A DNA stretch of 64,000 nucleotides from Flavobacteriales bacterium (GCA_016718655.1 JADKCV010000026.1:1-64000); one strand, 5' to 3'; counted from the stretch's first letter, positions 19,691-28,983 are shown. Numbers and translations are program-made. The notes: generated by a model not told the origin, from the letters alone.

Positions 19691-19882
19691 ATGGACAATC
19701 AGAAGGCCCTTCGTTTCGCCATGCAAGTGGTGGCAGTGATCCTGGGGATCACACTCTTCAAGCAGTTCGACTTCGAGACGATGCGCTTCGCGCATTGGCC
19801 CATGGCCATCGTGTACCTGATCGGTTTCGGTCTGGCGCTCTTCTTTCTGTTGCGGGGCAAGGGCAAGGATGCAGCGCACTGA
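19691..19882 (+). CDS. Small two-helix membrane protein
   Basis: The 63-residue product has two hydrophobic helices (VVAVILGITLF and IVYLIGFGLALFFLLRG) separated by an FDFETMRFAHWPM loop, and a basic C-terminal tail (GKGKDAAH). The topology is probably both termini inside, but the sequence alone leaves this open. No family is recognised. Confidence 0.6.
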   Translation: MDNQKALRFAMQVVAVILGITLFKQFDFETMRFAHWPMAIVYLIGFGLALFFLLRGKGKDAAH

Positions 19883-20121
19883 GTGACGGCAGTGGCCTAG
19901 GGCTCGTGGACCTCACGCGATCCGTGCGGAGGTCCGAGGTGGATCTGTGCTTGCGGAATTCTGCGCAGAAGTAGTGGTCGATCATGCAGGTGGTGCGCCG
20001 GAACGCCGCTGCACGACGACCGCGATACGCCAAGCCCGGCGACGTGCAGCCTTACGCAGCCGCGTGCCGTGTCGGCTCGGGGGGCATGGTGGCCTACCTT
20101 ACTACCAAAGCAGAGCAGAAG

Positions 20122-20499
20122 ATGTCGACACACAGCAAGAAACAGTTCGGTATTTGGATGGACGCGCACCACGCCACCATCGTAGGTCGGGATACGACCG
20201 ACCCGCACACCTTCGTGGTGATGGGCCACGTGAAGCACGCGGGTGCCTCGGGCAACAGCAACGAGCACGCCGCCAACCAGCATGAGAGCACACAACGTCA
20301 TAGCTACTTCAAGGACATCGCCGCCACCATGGTGAACGTGGACGAGGTACACATCACGGGCACCGGCCAAGCGCAGGAGCAGTTCATGAAGTTCCTGGCC
20401 GATACACCGCAGTACAAGAACGCGGTGGCCAGCGAAAGCACGTCCAACATGATGGAGGATGATCAGCTGGTGGCGATGATCAGCGCGCGCTTCAACTAG
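20122..20499 (+). CDS. Small protein resembling eRF1-like/host-attachment domain family
   Basis: The 125-residue product starts MSTHSKKQFGIWMDAHHATIVG. The opening IWMDAHHATIVG strand recalls the IWLDhkkA.iv start of bacterial eRF1-like (host attachment) proteins. The C-terminal pattern (VHITGTGQAQEQFMKFLADT ... DDQLVAMISARFN) matches their GpG-A...L ... MtD-Q..A.v..yF ending. The family is thought to bind ribosomes, but no function is proven. A TACCTT box lies at 20095-20100, 21 bases upstream of the ATG. Confidence 0.6.
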   Translation: MSTHSKKQFGIWMDAHHATIVGRDTTDPHTFVVMGHVKHAGASGNSNEHAANQHESTQRHSYFKDIAATMVNVDEVHITGTGQAQEQFMKFLADTPQYKNAVASESTSNMMEDDQLVAMISARFN

Positions 20500-20639
20500 G
20501 CGCGGCCGCTATACGCGGCACAACGGACGCAACCCCTGCATGGCCCTGGTCGTGCGGGGGTTCGTGCTTTCCAAGGTGCCTCATGCACAACATCCACGCC
20601 GCTGGACCAGTGACCCGATGCACGCGTGTGCGCCACGCT

Positions 20640-20649
20640 GCTACCTTTC
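20640..20649 (+). promoter_or_regulatory. Candidate -7 promoter box (GCTACCTTTC)
   Basis: TACCTTT fits the Bacteroidota TAnnTTTG element with one mismatch, at 25 bases upstream of the ATG of the papain-like gene. That spacing is close to the best-placed box in the window (upstream of sucA). Confidence 0.45.
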
Positions 20650-20665
20650 TGTTCCATTGGACCCC

Positions 20666-21991
20666 ATGCTCCGCTCCCCTCTTCCCATCGGCATGCGATG
20701 GCAGCACTGTACCACATTGCTCGCACTCCTCCTCCTGCAACTTGGTGTTCGAGCCCAAGGCGCATTGCCCGGCACGGGCATGCATCCACCGGATCCCAAC
20801 CAACCACCGATGATGACCGTGGAGCCGTGGACGGGCCTTCCCAAGGGCTACCGGTTACCGGAGCGCGTGGATCTGAGCAAGTGGTTCCCGCCCGCTGGCG
20901 ACCAAGGGCAACAGGGATCATGTGTGGCCTGGGCGCTGTGCTATGGCCTGATGAGCTACCGACAGAACCGCTGGAACGACATCACGTACGAGCCCGGGGA
21001 TCCCATGGATAGCACGGCCACCTTCAGCCCGGCCTACCTGTACAACTTCGTGCAACAGTCCTATGTGATACCCGGCCAGATCAACATCTCCCTTTGCGAC
21101 GACGGGACCAACATCGAGTGGATGATGCAGATGGCCATGCTCACCGGAGCCTGTTCCATGGAGGACATGCCTTATGACACCGCCCTGGCGAGTTGCATGC
21201 AGCGGGTCCACTACGAGGTGATCCTGAAGTCCATACCTGCACACATCCCCCCTGCGATCGGACTGGGCAATGCGAACTTCGAACAGTGGCGCTATCACTT
21301 GGCTGAAGGCCGTCCCATCCTCATTGGTTTCGCCCCCACGACCGAGTTCATACAAGGTGGCTTCGCCGCTCAGGGGAAGCAGCCCTACACGTGGAAATGG
21401 TACCCGATCAACCACCTTGCCAAGGGCGGTGGGCACGCAGTGGTCTGCACCGGCTATGACCGCACGGACAGCACCTTCAGTTTCATGAACTCCTGGGGCC
21501 AGCACTGGGGCTATCGCGGTCATTTCAAGGCAACGGAGGAGCGGCTGGAACAAGCCTGCGGCTTTGCGTACATCCTGGCCAACGACAGCACCGCCGACTG
21601 GCCCACAGCGCCGGGCGAACCTGCGGACGATGATCACCTGACCGGCGCCCATGTGCGGGAGGAGTTCAAGCCCGGTGAGTTCCAGCAGATCAACGGCAAG
21701 AAGGTGCAATTGGCGTCCTTGCATCCGAAGGGGCATGAAGGAGTGGTGCAGTTGTTCGATACGCGGACGGACTCCCTCATGCGTTCGATCACCGTGCGAG
21801 CCGACCAGCCCTACGACGTGTATGGGAAGGAGGAACGGGTACGCATCGAGTTGGACCGACCCTCACTGCTGAGCCGGTGGTTCGGTCGCCCGGTCCGATT
21901 CACCATGACCACACATCCGGTGAAGGACGATCCGTACCTGCGTGAACGCCAAGCGCAGATCCGCCGCTTCCAGCCGCCCAAGAAGGAGTAG
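20666..21991 (+). CDS. Secreted papain-family (C1) cysteine peptidase
   Basis: The 441-residue product (ATG at 20666; 20693 is also possible) has a signal peptide (LLALLLLQLGVRAQG) and then a C1A-type catalytic domain. The oxyanion Gln and nucleophile Cys are in GDQGQQGSCVAWALCYG (Cys at about residue 87), the catalytic His is in KGGGHAVVCTGYD (about 258) and the Asn is in FMNSWGQHWGYRG (about 277). The catalytic domain is followed by about 130 residues without a known motif, ending in QIRRFQPPKKE. The role, extracellular protein processing or digestion, is an inference. Its end is only 11 bases from the convergent cyclase gene. Confidence 0.9.
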   Translation: MLRSPLPIGMRWQHCTTLLALLLLQLGVRAQGALPGTGMHPPDPNQPPMMTVEPWTGLPKGYRLPERVDLSKWFPPAGDQGQQGSCVAWALCYGLMSYRQNRWNDITYEPGDPMDSTATFSPAYLYNFVQQSYVIPGQINISLCDDGTNIEWMMQMAMLTGACSMEDMPYDTALASCMQRVHYEVILKSIPAHIPPAIGLGNANFEQWRYHLAEGRPILIGFAPTTEFIQGGFAAQGKQPYTWKWYPINHLAKGGGHAVVCTGYDRTDSTFSFMNSWGQHWGYRGHFKATEERLEQACGFAYILANDSTADWPTAPGEPADDDHLTGAHVREEFKPGEFQQINGKKVQLASLHPKGHEGVVQLFDTRTDSLMRSITVRADQPYDVYGKEERVRIELDRPSLLSRWFGRPVRFTMTTHPVKDDPYLRERQAQIRRFQPPKKE

Positions 21992-22002
21992 GATCGGCGT
22001 TG

Positions 22003-23836
22003 TCAGCTGGTGGCCTGCGCGACGAAGAACATCTCCATCGGACCCTTGCCCTTGGCCTCCACCAGACCGCGTGGGGTGAAGCGCAGGAGCGCCGCATCGC
22101 GCACGAGCGCAAGGGTGCTGGCGCTGATGTTCACTTGGCCCACAGCGCCGCTGCTCTCCATGCGGCTGGCGGTGTTCACGGTGTCGCCCCAGATGTCGTA
22201 GGCGAACTTCTTCACCCCCACGATGCCTGCGATGACCGGACCGGTATGCACACCCAGGCGCATCTCGAAATAGAGCCTTTCCTGCGCGATGCGTTCGGCC
22301 TTGTACGCGCTCATGAATTGCTGCATCTCCAACGCGGCCATGACCACACTGAGCGGTGAGCCCTTCGTGGGATCGGGCAGTCCTCCAGCGGCCATGTACG
22401 CATCACCGATGGTCTTGATCTTCTCGATGCCGTGCCGTTCCATGATGCCGTCGAAGGCGCGGAAGCAGTGATCGATCTCCGCCACCAGTTCGGGCGCGGT
22501 GAGCTTCTCACTGAGGAGGGTGAAGCCCTTGAAGTCGGTGAACAGCACGGTGGCCGTGGGGAATTCGCGCACATCGGCGAAGCCCTTGGCCCTGATCTCG
22601 TCGGCCACCTCCTCGGGCAGGATGTTGTGCAACAGCCCCTCGCTGATCTCCTTCTCGTGCTGGATGGCCGCGCGTGAGCGACGGGTGCGGCGCAGGTTGT
22701 GCAGCAGCCCAGCGGCCACACCCACGAAGGCGAGCCCGCTGAAGAGGTAGATGTTGCGCGTACGCTTCACCCGGGCCTTGTCCAGTTCGCTCTCCAGGTT
22801 GTCCGCCTTCAAGCCCAGGATCTCGTTGGCCTTCTTCTCGCTCTCGTACTTCTCCTGCATCTCGGTGAGCACCTTCACCTTCTCCAGGTTCAGGAGCGAA
22901 TCCTCCAAGGCCTTGTAGGTCTGGAAGTGCACCAACGCGGCGGCATGGTCCCCCATGTCACGGTGATCATTGCTCCGGGCATGTTCAATGGTGGCTTGCA
23001 GCTTCAGGTCCTTGGCGAGGCGGGCGTAGTGCATTGCGGAATCGAGCAACGCGAGCGCACCGGAATAGTCCTCGCGATTCGCTTTCAATGAGGAGAGGTT
23101 GCGGTAGATGAGTGCAGCACGTGTATCCCTCCCATTCAACAGTGCATTTCGCAATGCCACGCGATGGAAGTACGCCGCACTATCCAATTCTCCCAGCATG
23201 GTCTTGATAGCGCCCATGTTGCTGTTCGCATCGTGAATGTCTTGCTCGATCCCTTCCTGTTGCGCGAAGGTGAGAATGCGCCGGAACGCCGCTTGCGCAC
23301 CCTTCGCATCACCTAGGTTCACCTGAGCGATGGCCTTGTTGGTCAGTAGGGCATTCCGTAAGGGCGCCGGTCCACCCGGCCTCCACAACGCGAGACCCAC
23401 GTCACAGATGGAGTCCACCATGTGCCATTCACCTAGGGAGGAGTACAGAATGCTCTGTGCAACATGACCGCGAACGAGGATGGCGCTATCGCAACCAGTA
23501 CTATACGTATCGAACACGCGTTGCACACTGATCAACGCCGAATCGTAATTACCGATGGAATTGAAGGACGTGCTCCGCAACCCCCAAACTTCGGCCAAAG
23601 CACAGCGATCACGGGCTGCGCGGAACACATTCACCATGCCGTCCGTCAATTCCAAGGTTGAGGAGGGGTCGCGTGCCAGCGTTCGTTTCAAGGAGTCCAG
23701 ATCCGCGTAGGCCTCGGCATGGTCAGGTAGCAGAGAACCCGATCAATTTGGGCCGAAGCAGCATCAACATGATCCAAACGCTGGTCAAAAGTCCACGCAG
23801 GCTGAAGGGAAGGAAGCCAGAACGGTTGTGCGTCAC
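22003..23836 (-). pseudogene. TPR-containing adenylate/guanylate cyclase, N-terminus frameshifted
   Basis: Catalytic core: VLFTDFKGFTLLSEKL, IKTIGDAYMAAGG and HTGPVIAGIVG followed by DIWGDTVNTASRME are the class III cyclase motifs, at about residues 395-520. They lie C-terminal to tetratricopeptide repeats (about 30-270), a coiled coil with one membrane helix (IYLFSGLAFVGVAAGLLH, about 335) and a linker. This TPR-TM-cyclase order is common in Bacteroidota sensors. The clean frame begins at 23691, but the same protein appears to continue upstream in another frame: GTG at 23836 begins THNRSGFLPFSLRGLL, then a hydrophobic signal-like segment. Removing one T near 23729 joins both. So one indel separates this from an intact gene. 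Confidence 0.8.
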
Positions 23837-23946
23837 GATATGGATCTTACGATTGAACGGTATGCTTCAGGCGTTGATGGTCAATACCGTTCAGGGGTGA
23901 TGCGATGCACCACCCCTGAACAGTATTCCATCCGAGACAAGGTAGC

Positions 23947-24312
23947 TTATTGCCCAGGCCCGCCACCGGTCCCCCCTTGGAACGTCACCCCCTTACCCGC
24001 ATCGGTCGGGCTGGAGATGATCACCGTCCAATTGTCGTTGTCAACGACCTTTTGGTCCAGCGTGAGGATCATGTATGCATTGCCACTACCCCCAGCACCC
24101 GCCAGGGTGACGATCACCCCATCACCGGTGCCGTTCACGGCGACCTGTTTCATCAACTGATTACAGCCGATGCACAATTGGGTGGGCGAACCCGAAGTGC
24201 CCACGAAGGTGTAGGTGGCACCGGAGTTGGTGGATCCCGAGGTCGTAACCCCTTTGGGGTCCGCATTTCCTTGCTTGATGGCTGTCGTGCTTGCCGATTT
24301 GACCGTTGACAT
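23947..24312 (-). CDS. Small Gly/Ser/Thr-rich protein of unknown function
   Basis: The 121-residue product (MSTVKSASTTAIKQGN...) has a Cys pair (LCIGCNQLMKQ), a glycine-rich strand region (VIVTLAGAGGSGNAYMILTL) and a Gly-rich tail (GVTFQGGTGGGPGQ). The ATG at 24312 is preferred; an in-frame ATG at 24411 would add 33 residues. It lies downstream of the membrane-protein operon on the same strand and may be the last gene of it. No family was recognised. Confidence 0.5.
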   Translation of the reverse strand: MSTVKSASTTAIKQGNADPKGVTTSGSTNSGATYTFVGTSGSPTQLCIGCNQLMKQVAVNGTGDGVIVTLAGAGGSGNAYMILTLDQKVVDNDNWTVIISSPTDAGKGVTFQGGTGGGPGQ

Positions 24313-24440
24313 GGTAGAAGGGAGGTTGGTGATTTGTACCTGTGAAGGTAAAAGCCGAACCCAACCACGCACCTGTGCAACTTCAATATACCCATTAGTG
24401 GGTATGCGCATCACGCCTTGGTCGGAATCACCATCCCACC

Positions 24441-25721
24441 TCACACGAACCCGAACAGGAAGGGGAATATGAACACCACCACCGCCGTCCACACCGTGTA
24501 AATGGGCAGGAAACGTGCGATGCAGTCCTCCACACCGGCCAGGTCGCCCCGGTTGCGTACGGCCATGGCCAAGCGTTGGGTCACCCACGCCAGGTTGGTG
24601 CCGATGAGCAGGTTGCCGCCCAGCACCGCCAAGCGGTTCGGGGTGATGCCCCATTCACTGATGCGGAAGATGATGGCCGAGAGCGCGATGCCATCCACCA
24701 CCAGCGTGAGCACTGCGAGCAGCAAGAGCACGATGGTACCGATGCCGCGCGACGGCGTGCGCGCACTGCCCGCCACAGCGAAGAGGATGATGGCCATGAC
24801 GCCGATGAGCAGTGCGTTGAAGATGATGAGGAACTCCCGGTCGTTGAAGGGATCCTTGCCGGCGAGCAGCATGGCACCGAGGTAGATGACCAGCGTGATG
24901 AGCACCAAGGGCCCGAAGATGCGTGCGATGAGCGGCGACACAGCGTTCACCAGGTGCGGGTTACGCTGCACCACGTAGGTGCCCACTATGGGCGCGGCGA
25001 CCAACCCGTACACGACGATATATTCAGTGTAGAACGTTCCGATGTGCACTCCGATGACCTCGAAGAGCGCGACGGTGAGCCCGGTGAGAAGCATGCCACT
25101 GATGAGCAGCAGCCCGGTGATGATGAGCAGTTCACCGTTGAATCGCAGGTAGTCGATCCGCTTGCCCAGGTCGCTGCGGACACCACCGGTCCAGGCATGT
25201 CCGAGCAGCGCCCACAGGAACAGCGGAAGGTGGATGCAGGCGAGCACCAGCGTGTGACTGTCGGGTCCCAATGGGGGGTCCTGCGGCAGCGCGTTGATGA
25301 AGACGAGCGCGACGAGTGAAAGGAAGGCGATCACGAACACCTGTAGGCGAGGAAGGGCGTTCTGCCAGGCGAAGTAGGCGGTGAGCACGGGCAATACGAT
25401 GAAGCCGATGTTGCGCGGGTAGAAGAACTCCTCGTCCAAGGGCGTGAACTGCGGCAGCTTGGCCAAGGTGCCTGCGATGAGGGCCGCGATGATCACGAAG
25501 GCCAGCTCGGCACCGCCACCCCATGAAATGCCGGGACCGGCATGGTCGAGCCGCGCCTTCCAGCATTGTGCCGTGGCGTATTCCTCCACCTCGGGATAGA
25601 GAGTCGTGAACGTGCGCTTGAAGGCGGCCCGATCGCGTCGGTAGAGCGCCTCCAGCTGCGATGGATCGCGCATGTTGGCAAGGATGGCTTCGCGCAAGGG
25701 TTGCTGTGGTAGCGGGTTCAT
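24441..25721 (-). CDS. Polytopic membrane protein, DUF4153-like
   Basis: The 426-residue product has a soluble N-terminus of about 75 residues and then about ten membrane helices (for example ELAFVIIAALIAGTLAKL, IGFIVLPVLTAYFAWQNALP, IVVYGLVAAPIVGTYVVQRN). Architecture and the NALPRLQVFVIAFLS block fit the DUF4153 family, known from membrane proteins of unknown function. The start (MNPLPQQPLREAIL) lies 14 bases beyond the stop of the previous gene, so it belongs to the operon led from 28844. Function unknown. Confidence 0.75.
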   Translation of the reverse strand: MNPLPQQPLREAILANMRDPSQLEALYRRDRAAFKRTFTTLYPEVEEYATAQCWKARLDHAGPGISWGGGAELAFVIIAALIAGTLAKLPQFTPLDEEFFYPRNIGFIVLPVLTAYFAWQNALPRLQVFVIAFLSLVALVFINALPQDPPLGPDSHTLVLACIHLPLFLWALLGHAWTGGVRSDLGKRIDYLRFNGELLIITGLLLISGMLLTGLTVALFEVIGVHIGTFYTEYIVVYGLVAAPIVGTYVVQRNPHLVNAVSPLIARIFGPLVLITLVIYLGAMLLAGKDPFNDREFLIIFNALLIGVMAIILFAVAGSARTPSRGIGTIVLLLLAVLTLVVDGIALSAIIFRISEWGITPNRLAVLGGNLLIGTNLAWVTQRLAMAVRNRGDLAGVEDCIARFLPIYTVWTAVVVFIFPFLFGFV

Positions 25722-25735
25722 TGTGCAGTGCGGCG

Positions 25736-26497
25736 CTAAGTGGTATGTCGGATCGGCGGACGCAAGGCGGACCGCCAGGTGATGAACAGGCCGAGGACCG
25801 CGAACACGAAGCCCGCAGCGAACCAGGGCCAGGGATAGTGCTCCGGCATGTATTCCCGGCCGTTGATCAGGGCATCGCCGGAACTGTTCAACAAGGCCTG
25901 CACTCCGAACGAGCGTTGCAAGGGATCGATCACGAAGGACAAGATCATCAACAACGCGCCTACGATCAAGAGTGCCCATGCTGTCGTGCTCACGCGGAAC
26001 GCCGGGTCGCGATCGCGACCATGCAGGATCACCAGAGCGGTGGTGATGAGACCCAAGGAGATCACACACGGCGCCCATACCGGACCGACCCACGGCACCG
26101 GGATGAGGAAGAGCAGATCGCGGGAGAAGAGGCTGGAAGGCCAATCGAGTAGCACCTTCAACCACACGTAGTAGAAGATGTCCCACACTCCGAAGCCGAA
26201 GCAGAACCAGGCGAAGCGTTCCAACGCACGTCGCGTGACCACCGCAGGGACGGCGAGCAACATGAGTATGGTGGCCGCTTCACGACCGATCTCCGTTCCC
26301 ACGAGCGTAGGGCTCATGGGTGCCAGTGGAAAGTCGAACCCTTCCGGATAATAGAGGGCACGCAGGTACACCACCACGGCACTTTCCAGGAAGGCCATGG
26401 CGATGAAGAAGGCGCTCATCCATGGCAGTAGGCGTACGTGGTGCGGCAGTGCACTCGGCGGAGAATGGAACTGTAGGGAGGACGCGCTAGGAGGCAT
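25736..26497 (-). CDS. Six- to seven-helix membrane protein
   Basis: The 253-residue product is almost entirely hydrophobic helices (MSAFFIAMAFLESAVVVYL, AATILMLLAVPAVV, CVISLGLITTALVILHG, FAAGFVFAVLGLFITW). It contains FGFGVWDIFYYVWLKVLL and a short acidic loop (DALINGREYMPEHYPW). Its start overlaps the end of the phosphatase-like gene by 11 bases, marking tight coupling. No family is recognised. Confidence 0.75.
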   Translation of the reverse strand: MPPSASSLQFHSPPSALPHHVRLLPWMSAFFIAMAFLESAVVVYLRALYYPEGFDFPLAPMSPTLVGTEIGREAATILMLLAVPAVVTRRALERFAWFCFGFGVWDIFYYVWLKVLLDWPSSLFSRDLLFLIPVPWVGPVWAPCVISLGLITTALVILHGRDRDPAFRVSTTAWALLIVGALLMILSFVIDPLQRSFGVQALLNSSGDALINGREYMPEHYPWPWFAAGFVFAVLGLFITWRSALRPPIRHTT

Positions 26498-27419
26498 GGT
26501 CGTTCAGGTGGATGGTCGCGCGTAGCCCGCGATGATCGCTTCCCGGGATGGTGAAGTGCTGCACACCCGTAGCGACGAGCCCGGGCGACACGAACACATG
26601 ATCGATGGGGATGAGCGCCAGCGGACCCACATGGGGCCAGGTGCGCAACCCGGGCGTATTCACTGGGCGCAAGCCGCTCTGTGCACTAAAGCGCTTGTAG
26701 GCGCCGTCCCAGTGGACCGTATTGAGGTCACCGATCATCACGGTGGGGATGTGCGCCGCGGCGATGCGTGCCGCCACAGAACGCAAGAGGGTATTGCGGC
26801 GCTGGAAATGGTCATAGGTGATGGGCGATGTGGCATGCACGCTCAGCACACGCAGAGGACCATCGGGCGTACAAAGCAGGGCTTCGATGTAGGGTACGTC
26901 GGAGACCATGTGCGTATGGACCTCGGTGAAAGGATGCTTGCTGAACAGCGCCATGCCGTAGCAGTTGCCTTGCGGCACCACGTGCATGAAGGGATAGTAC
27001 TGTTCAAGTCCCGACCGGAGCGCGTCCGCCCATGCGGCGTCCACCTCCTGTACGCTCAGCACATCGGCGCCACTGGCCAATGCACAGCGCAGGACCTCGT
27101 CGCGCTTCAGGTTCATCTGGAACACATTGATCTGCGCGATCCGCAAGGACGGCCCACCTTCGGTCGTTCCGGTGGTGCTCACGGGCAATTGGTACTGGGG
27201 CAGGATGAGCACACAACCCAGGAAGGAAGCTCCTGCGGTCCACCAATGTCCACGCCACACCATCAACACTGCGACCGCCCCGAACGCCAAGCACCATTGA
27301 AGGAGGAAAGCACGGGCCAACATGGGCAGGTAGGCGTCGGGCGCGAAGGCCAACGCTACGGCCACAGCGAGTAGGAGTGTCGCCGGGATCAGGGTGCGCA
27401 GGGGTCCGGAGGTGTTCAT
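26487..27419 (-). CDS. Membrane-anchored endonuclease/exonuclease/phosphatase protein
   Basis: The 310-residue product has three N-terminal helices (about residues 10-85), a linker (TTGTTEGGPSLRI) and an EEP catalytic domain: INVFQMNL with metal-binding Asn, SVQEV with metal-binding Glu, SVHATSP, GDLNTVHWD and GSDHRGLRA with the catalytic Asp-His pair. The EEP fold covers nucleases, sphingomyelinases and inositol phosphatases. The three helices plus soluble domain match the common bacterial membrane-bound type, with the catalytic domain probably outside. The start overlaps the upstream gene's stop (ATGA). Confidence 0.88.
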   Translation of the reverse strand: MNTSGPLRTLIPATLLLAVAVALAFAPDAYLPMLARAFLLQWCLAFGAVAVLMVWRGHWWTAGASFLGCVLILPQYQLPVSTTGTTEGGPSLRIAQINVFQMNLKRDEVLRCALASGADVLSVQEVDAAWADALRSGLEQYYPFMHVVPQGNCYGMALFSKHPFTEVHTHMVSDVPYIEALLCTPDGPLRVLSVHATSPITYDHFQRRNTLLRSVAARIAAAHIPTVMIGDLNTVHWDGAYKRFSAQSGLRPVNTPGLRTWPHVGPLALIPIDHVFVSPGLVATGVQHFTIPGSDHRGLRATIHLNDHAS

Positions 27420-27904
27420 GGGTGTGGGTGGGAACGTGCGGCCATCCGATCGATAGCGCGGAGAACGATGTACAAGGGAACGGCACCGATCACACCGAAG
27501 GAGGCATCCACACAGCGCCAGAAGAAGGGGATGTCGCGGACAGGTGCCCACACGAAGGCCACCAGCACCACCAGCGCGCAACACCACAACCCCCACTCCA
27601 CCACCCACCGGTTGCGGACTGGATCACGCCACGGTCCGATGAAGAGCAACGCGATCACCACATGCGCGAAGGCGAGCCAGTCAGTGCCATAGAGCAGGAT
27701 CGGATAAGCTTCGGCCACATGAGCCACGGCCTCGGCAGCGTGTGCGGCCCATTCGGCCAGGGCACCACCGAAGGGAGCGGTCCATGCCGCGAGCAGACCG
27801 GTGAGCCACACAAGTGGAACGGCGGTGAGCCCGCTGATCAGCAAGGCCACGATGAAGAACGTGATCCAGCGGCGGATGAGGTGAAGGTCCTTGGAGGTGT
27901 TCAT
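27416..27904 (-). CDS. Four-helix membrane protein in winged-helix operon
   Basis: The 162-residue product has four hydrophobic segments (FFIVALLISGLTAVPLVW, LLAAWTAPFGGALAEW, WLAFAHVVIALLFIGPW, WGLWCCALVVLVAFVW). It begins MNTSKDLHLIRRW and ends in a basic RAIDRMAARSHPHP tail. Both ends overlap its neighbours by the ATGA arrangement. I do not recognise a family. Confidence 0.8.
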   Translation of the reverse strand: MNTSKDLHLIRRWITFFIVALLISGLTAVPLVWLTGLLAAWTAPFGGALAEWAAHAAEAVAHVAEAYPILLYGTDWLAFAHVVIALLFIGPWRDPVRNRWVVEWGLWCCALVVLVAFVWAPVRDIPFFWRCVDASFGVIGAVPLYIVLRAIDRMAARSHPHP

Positions 27905-28188
27905 GGGCGTGGTAGGAGTTGTTCGATCGCATCCAGGTGCGCACGGAATGCACGGGCCCCGGCCGCGGTGGCCTTGTAGCTGGTGTTGGGCCGTTTGCCG
28001 ACGAAGCGCTTGCGCACCTGCACATACTTCGCCTCCTCCAAGGCGGTGAGGTGGCTGGCGAGGTTGCCGTCGGTGACGCCGAGCAACTCCTTCAGCTGCA
28101 CGTGATCGACCCATTCATTCACGGCAAGCACAGCCATGATGCCCAGTCGCACCCGGCTTTCGAAGAGCTTATTGAGCTTCTCGATCAT
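27901..28188 (-). CDS. Winged-helix transcriptional regulator
   Basis: The 95-residue product is a single winged helix: LFESRVRLGIMAVLAV, then the recognition region LKELLGVTDGNLASHLTALE, then the wing YVQVRKRFVGKRPNTSYKATAAG, with a C-terminal helix. It fits the small ArsR/MarR-like regulators of Bacteroidota (HTH_34/DUF2089-type). No ligand domain is present. It sits within a tightly overlapping operon and is followed by membrane genes, so it likely controls that operon. A candidate operator lies upstream of the first gene. Confidence 0.85.
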   Translation of the reverse strand: MIEKLNKLFESRVRLGIMAVLAVNEWVDHVQLKELLGVTDGNLASHLTALEEAKYVQVRKRFVGKRPNTSYKATAAGARAFRAHLDAIEQLLPRP

Positions 28189-28844
28189 GCTTCGGAGGAT
28201 CGGGTCCCGCGTTCATGCCGCAGGTACATCAAGCTACCGTAGAAGATGTGCAGGACGCCGAAGCCAAGCGCCCAGAAGAGCAGGCCTGCCTCAAGCCAGA
28301 AGAGAGCCACAAGACCAAGGACCAGTTCACTTAATCCCAGCCAGCGGATCTCATCCAGCGTGTACTTGCTGGCGTTGAAGAGCGCGAGCCCATAGAATAC
28401 GAGCGTAGCGGGGGCCACCAATCCAGGCAGTCCGTAGTAGAAAAGCGCGAGGCAGAAAATACCACCCACCGACAACGGCACGAGCATGTTGACCATCAAC
28501 CGCTGGGCACTCGCATCCCACAAGCGCTGTTCCGTTCGCCTGCTGCGCCGCCAAGTGAACCAGAAGGCACCGAGCAACGCAGCGAACAGGACGACGACGG
28601 CATCCGCGATCAGGGTCAGCAACAGCTCATCCGCGGTCGTGTAGCCCTGACCTGTTCCATAGGTGAGTACATCAGACGCCGGTCCTGGTGAGGCATTCAT
28701 GTGGTACTGGGCCAGTCCCGCACCACCCAAGGCCACGGCCCCGGCGATCACGCCGCTAAGGCCACTGAGACTAAGGAATCGGGTGCTTCGGTCCATCAGT
28801 CCGCGGATGCGGGCGAGTTCTTCGTGGGCTGGATGTTGGCTCAT
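28185..28844 (-). CDS. Membrane protein, first gene of winged-helix operon
   Basis: The 219-residue product has about five membrane helices (GLSGVIAGAVALGGAGLAQY, LTLIADAVVVLFAALLGAFW, MLVPLSVGGIFCLALFYYG, LVAPATLVFYGLALF, LGLVALFWLEAGLLFWALG). Its N-terminal soluble part (SQHPAHEELARIRGLMDRST) is of a type often seen before such bundles. The stop overlaps the regulator's start. Membrane proteins of this type are found beside winged-helix regulators in Bacteroidota, but no function is established. Confidence 0.8.
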   Translation of the reverse strand: MSQHPAHEELARIRGLMDRSTRFLSLSGLSGVIAGAVALGGAGLAQYHMNASPGPASDVLTYGTGQGYTTADELLLTLIADAVVVLFAALLGAFWFTWRRSRRTEQRLWDASAQRLMVNMLVPLSVGGIFCLALFYYGLPGLVAPATLVFYGLALFNASKYTLDEIRWLGLSELVLGLVALFWLEAGLLFWALGFGVLHIFYGSLMYLRHERGTRSSEA

Positions 28845-28847
28845 ACT

Positions 28848-28871
28848 CAAAGTACTTTGTACCGCAAAGTA
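28848..28871. promoter_or_regulatory. Overlapping palindromes, candidate operator for the winged-helix operon
   Basis: A perfect 12-bp palindrome (CAAAGTACTTTG, 28848-28859) overlaps a second inverted repeat (TACTTTG at 28853-28859, CAAAGTA at 28865-28871, 5-base spacer). It lies immediately upstream of the first gene of the operon. On the minus strand TACTTTG also resembles the -7 promoter element, so a bound regulator would block initiation. Autoregulation is inference. Confidence 0.6.
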
Positions 28872-28964
28872 ACGGGATCCGATCGGAATTATTGTGCGGA
28901 TGAGCACAAGTGATTTGGTGACATGTACCCGTGACGATCACCAGGATCCCGATCGAACCGATAG

Positions 28965-28975
28965 GCTACCTTTCC
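28965..28975 (+). promoter_or_regulatory. Candidate -7 promoter box (GCTACCTTTCC)
   Basis: It shares the GCTACCTTTC core with the box at 20640, but lies only about 9 bases before the following ATG. If it is used, the leader would be very short or absent. Confidence 0.4.
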
Positions 28976-28983
28976 ACAAGCGG

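Noticed and set aside
19214..19879. N-terminal extension of the disordered minus-strand protein
   Set aside because: The extension overlaps the better small membrane protein gene and consists of Trp/Cys/Arg-rich shadow sequence.
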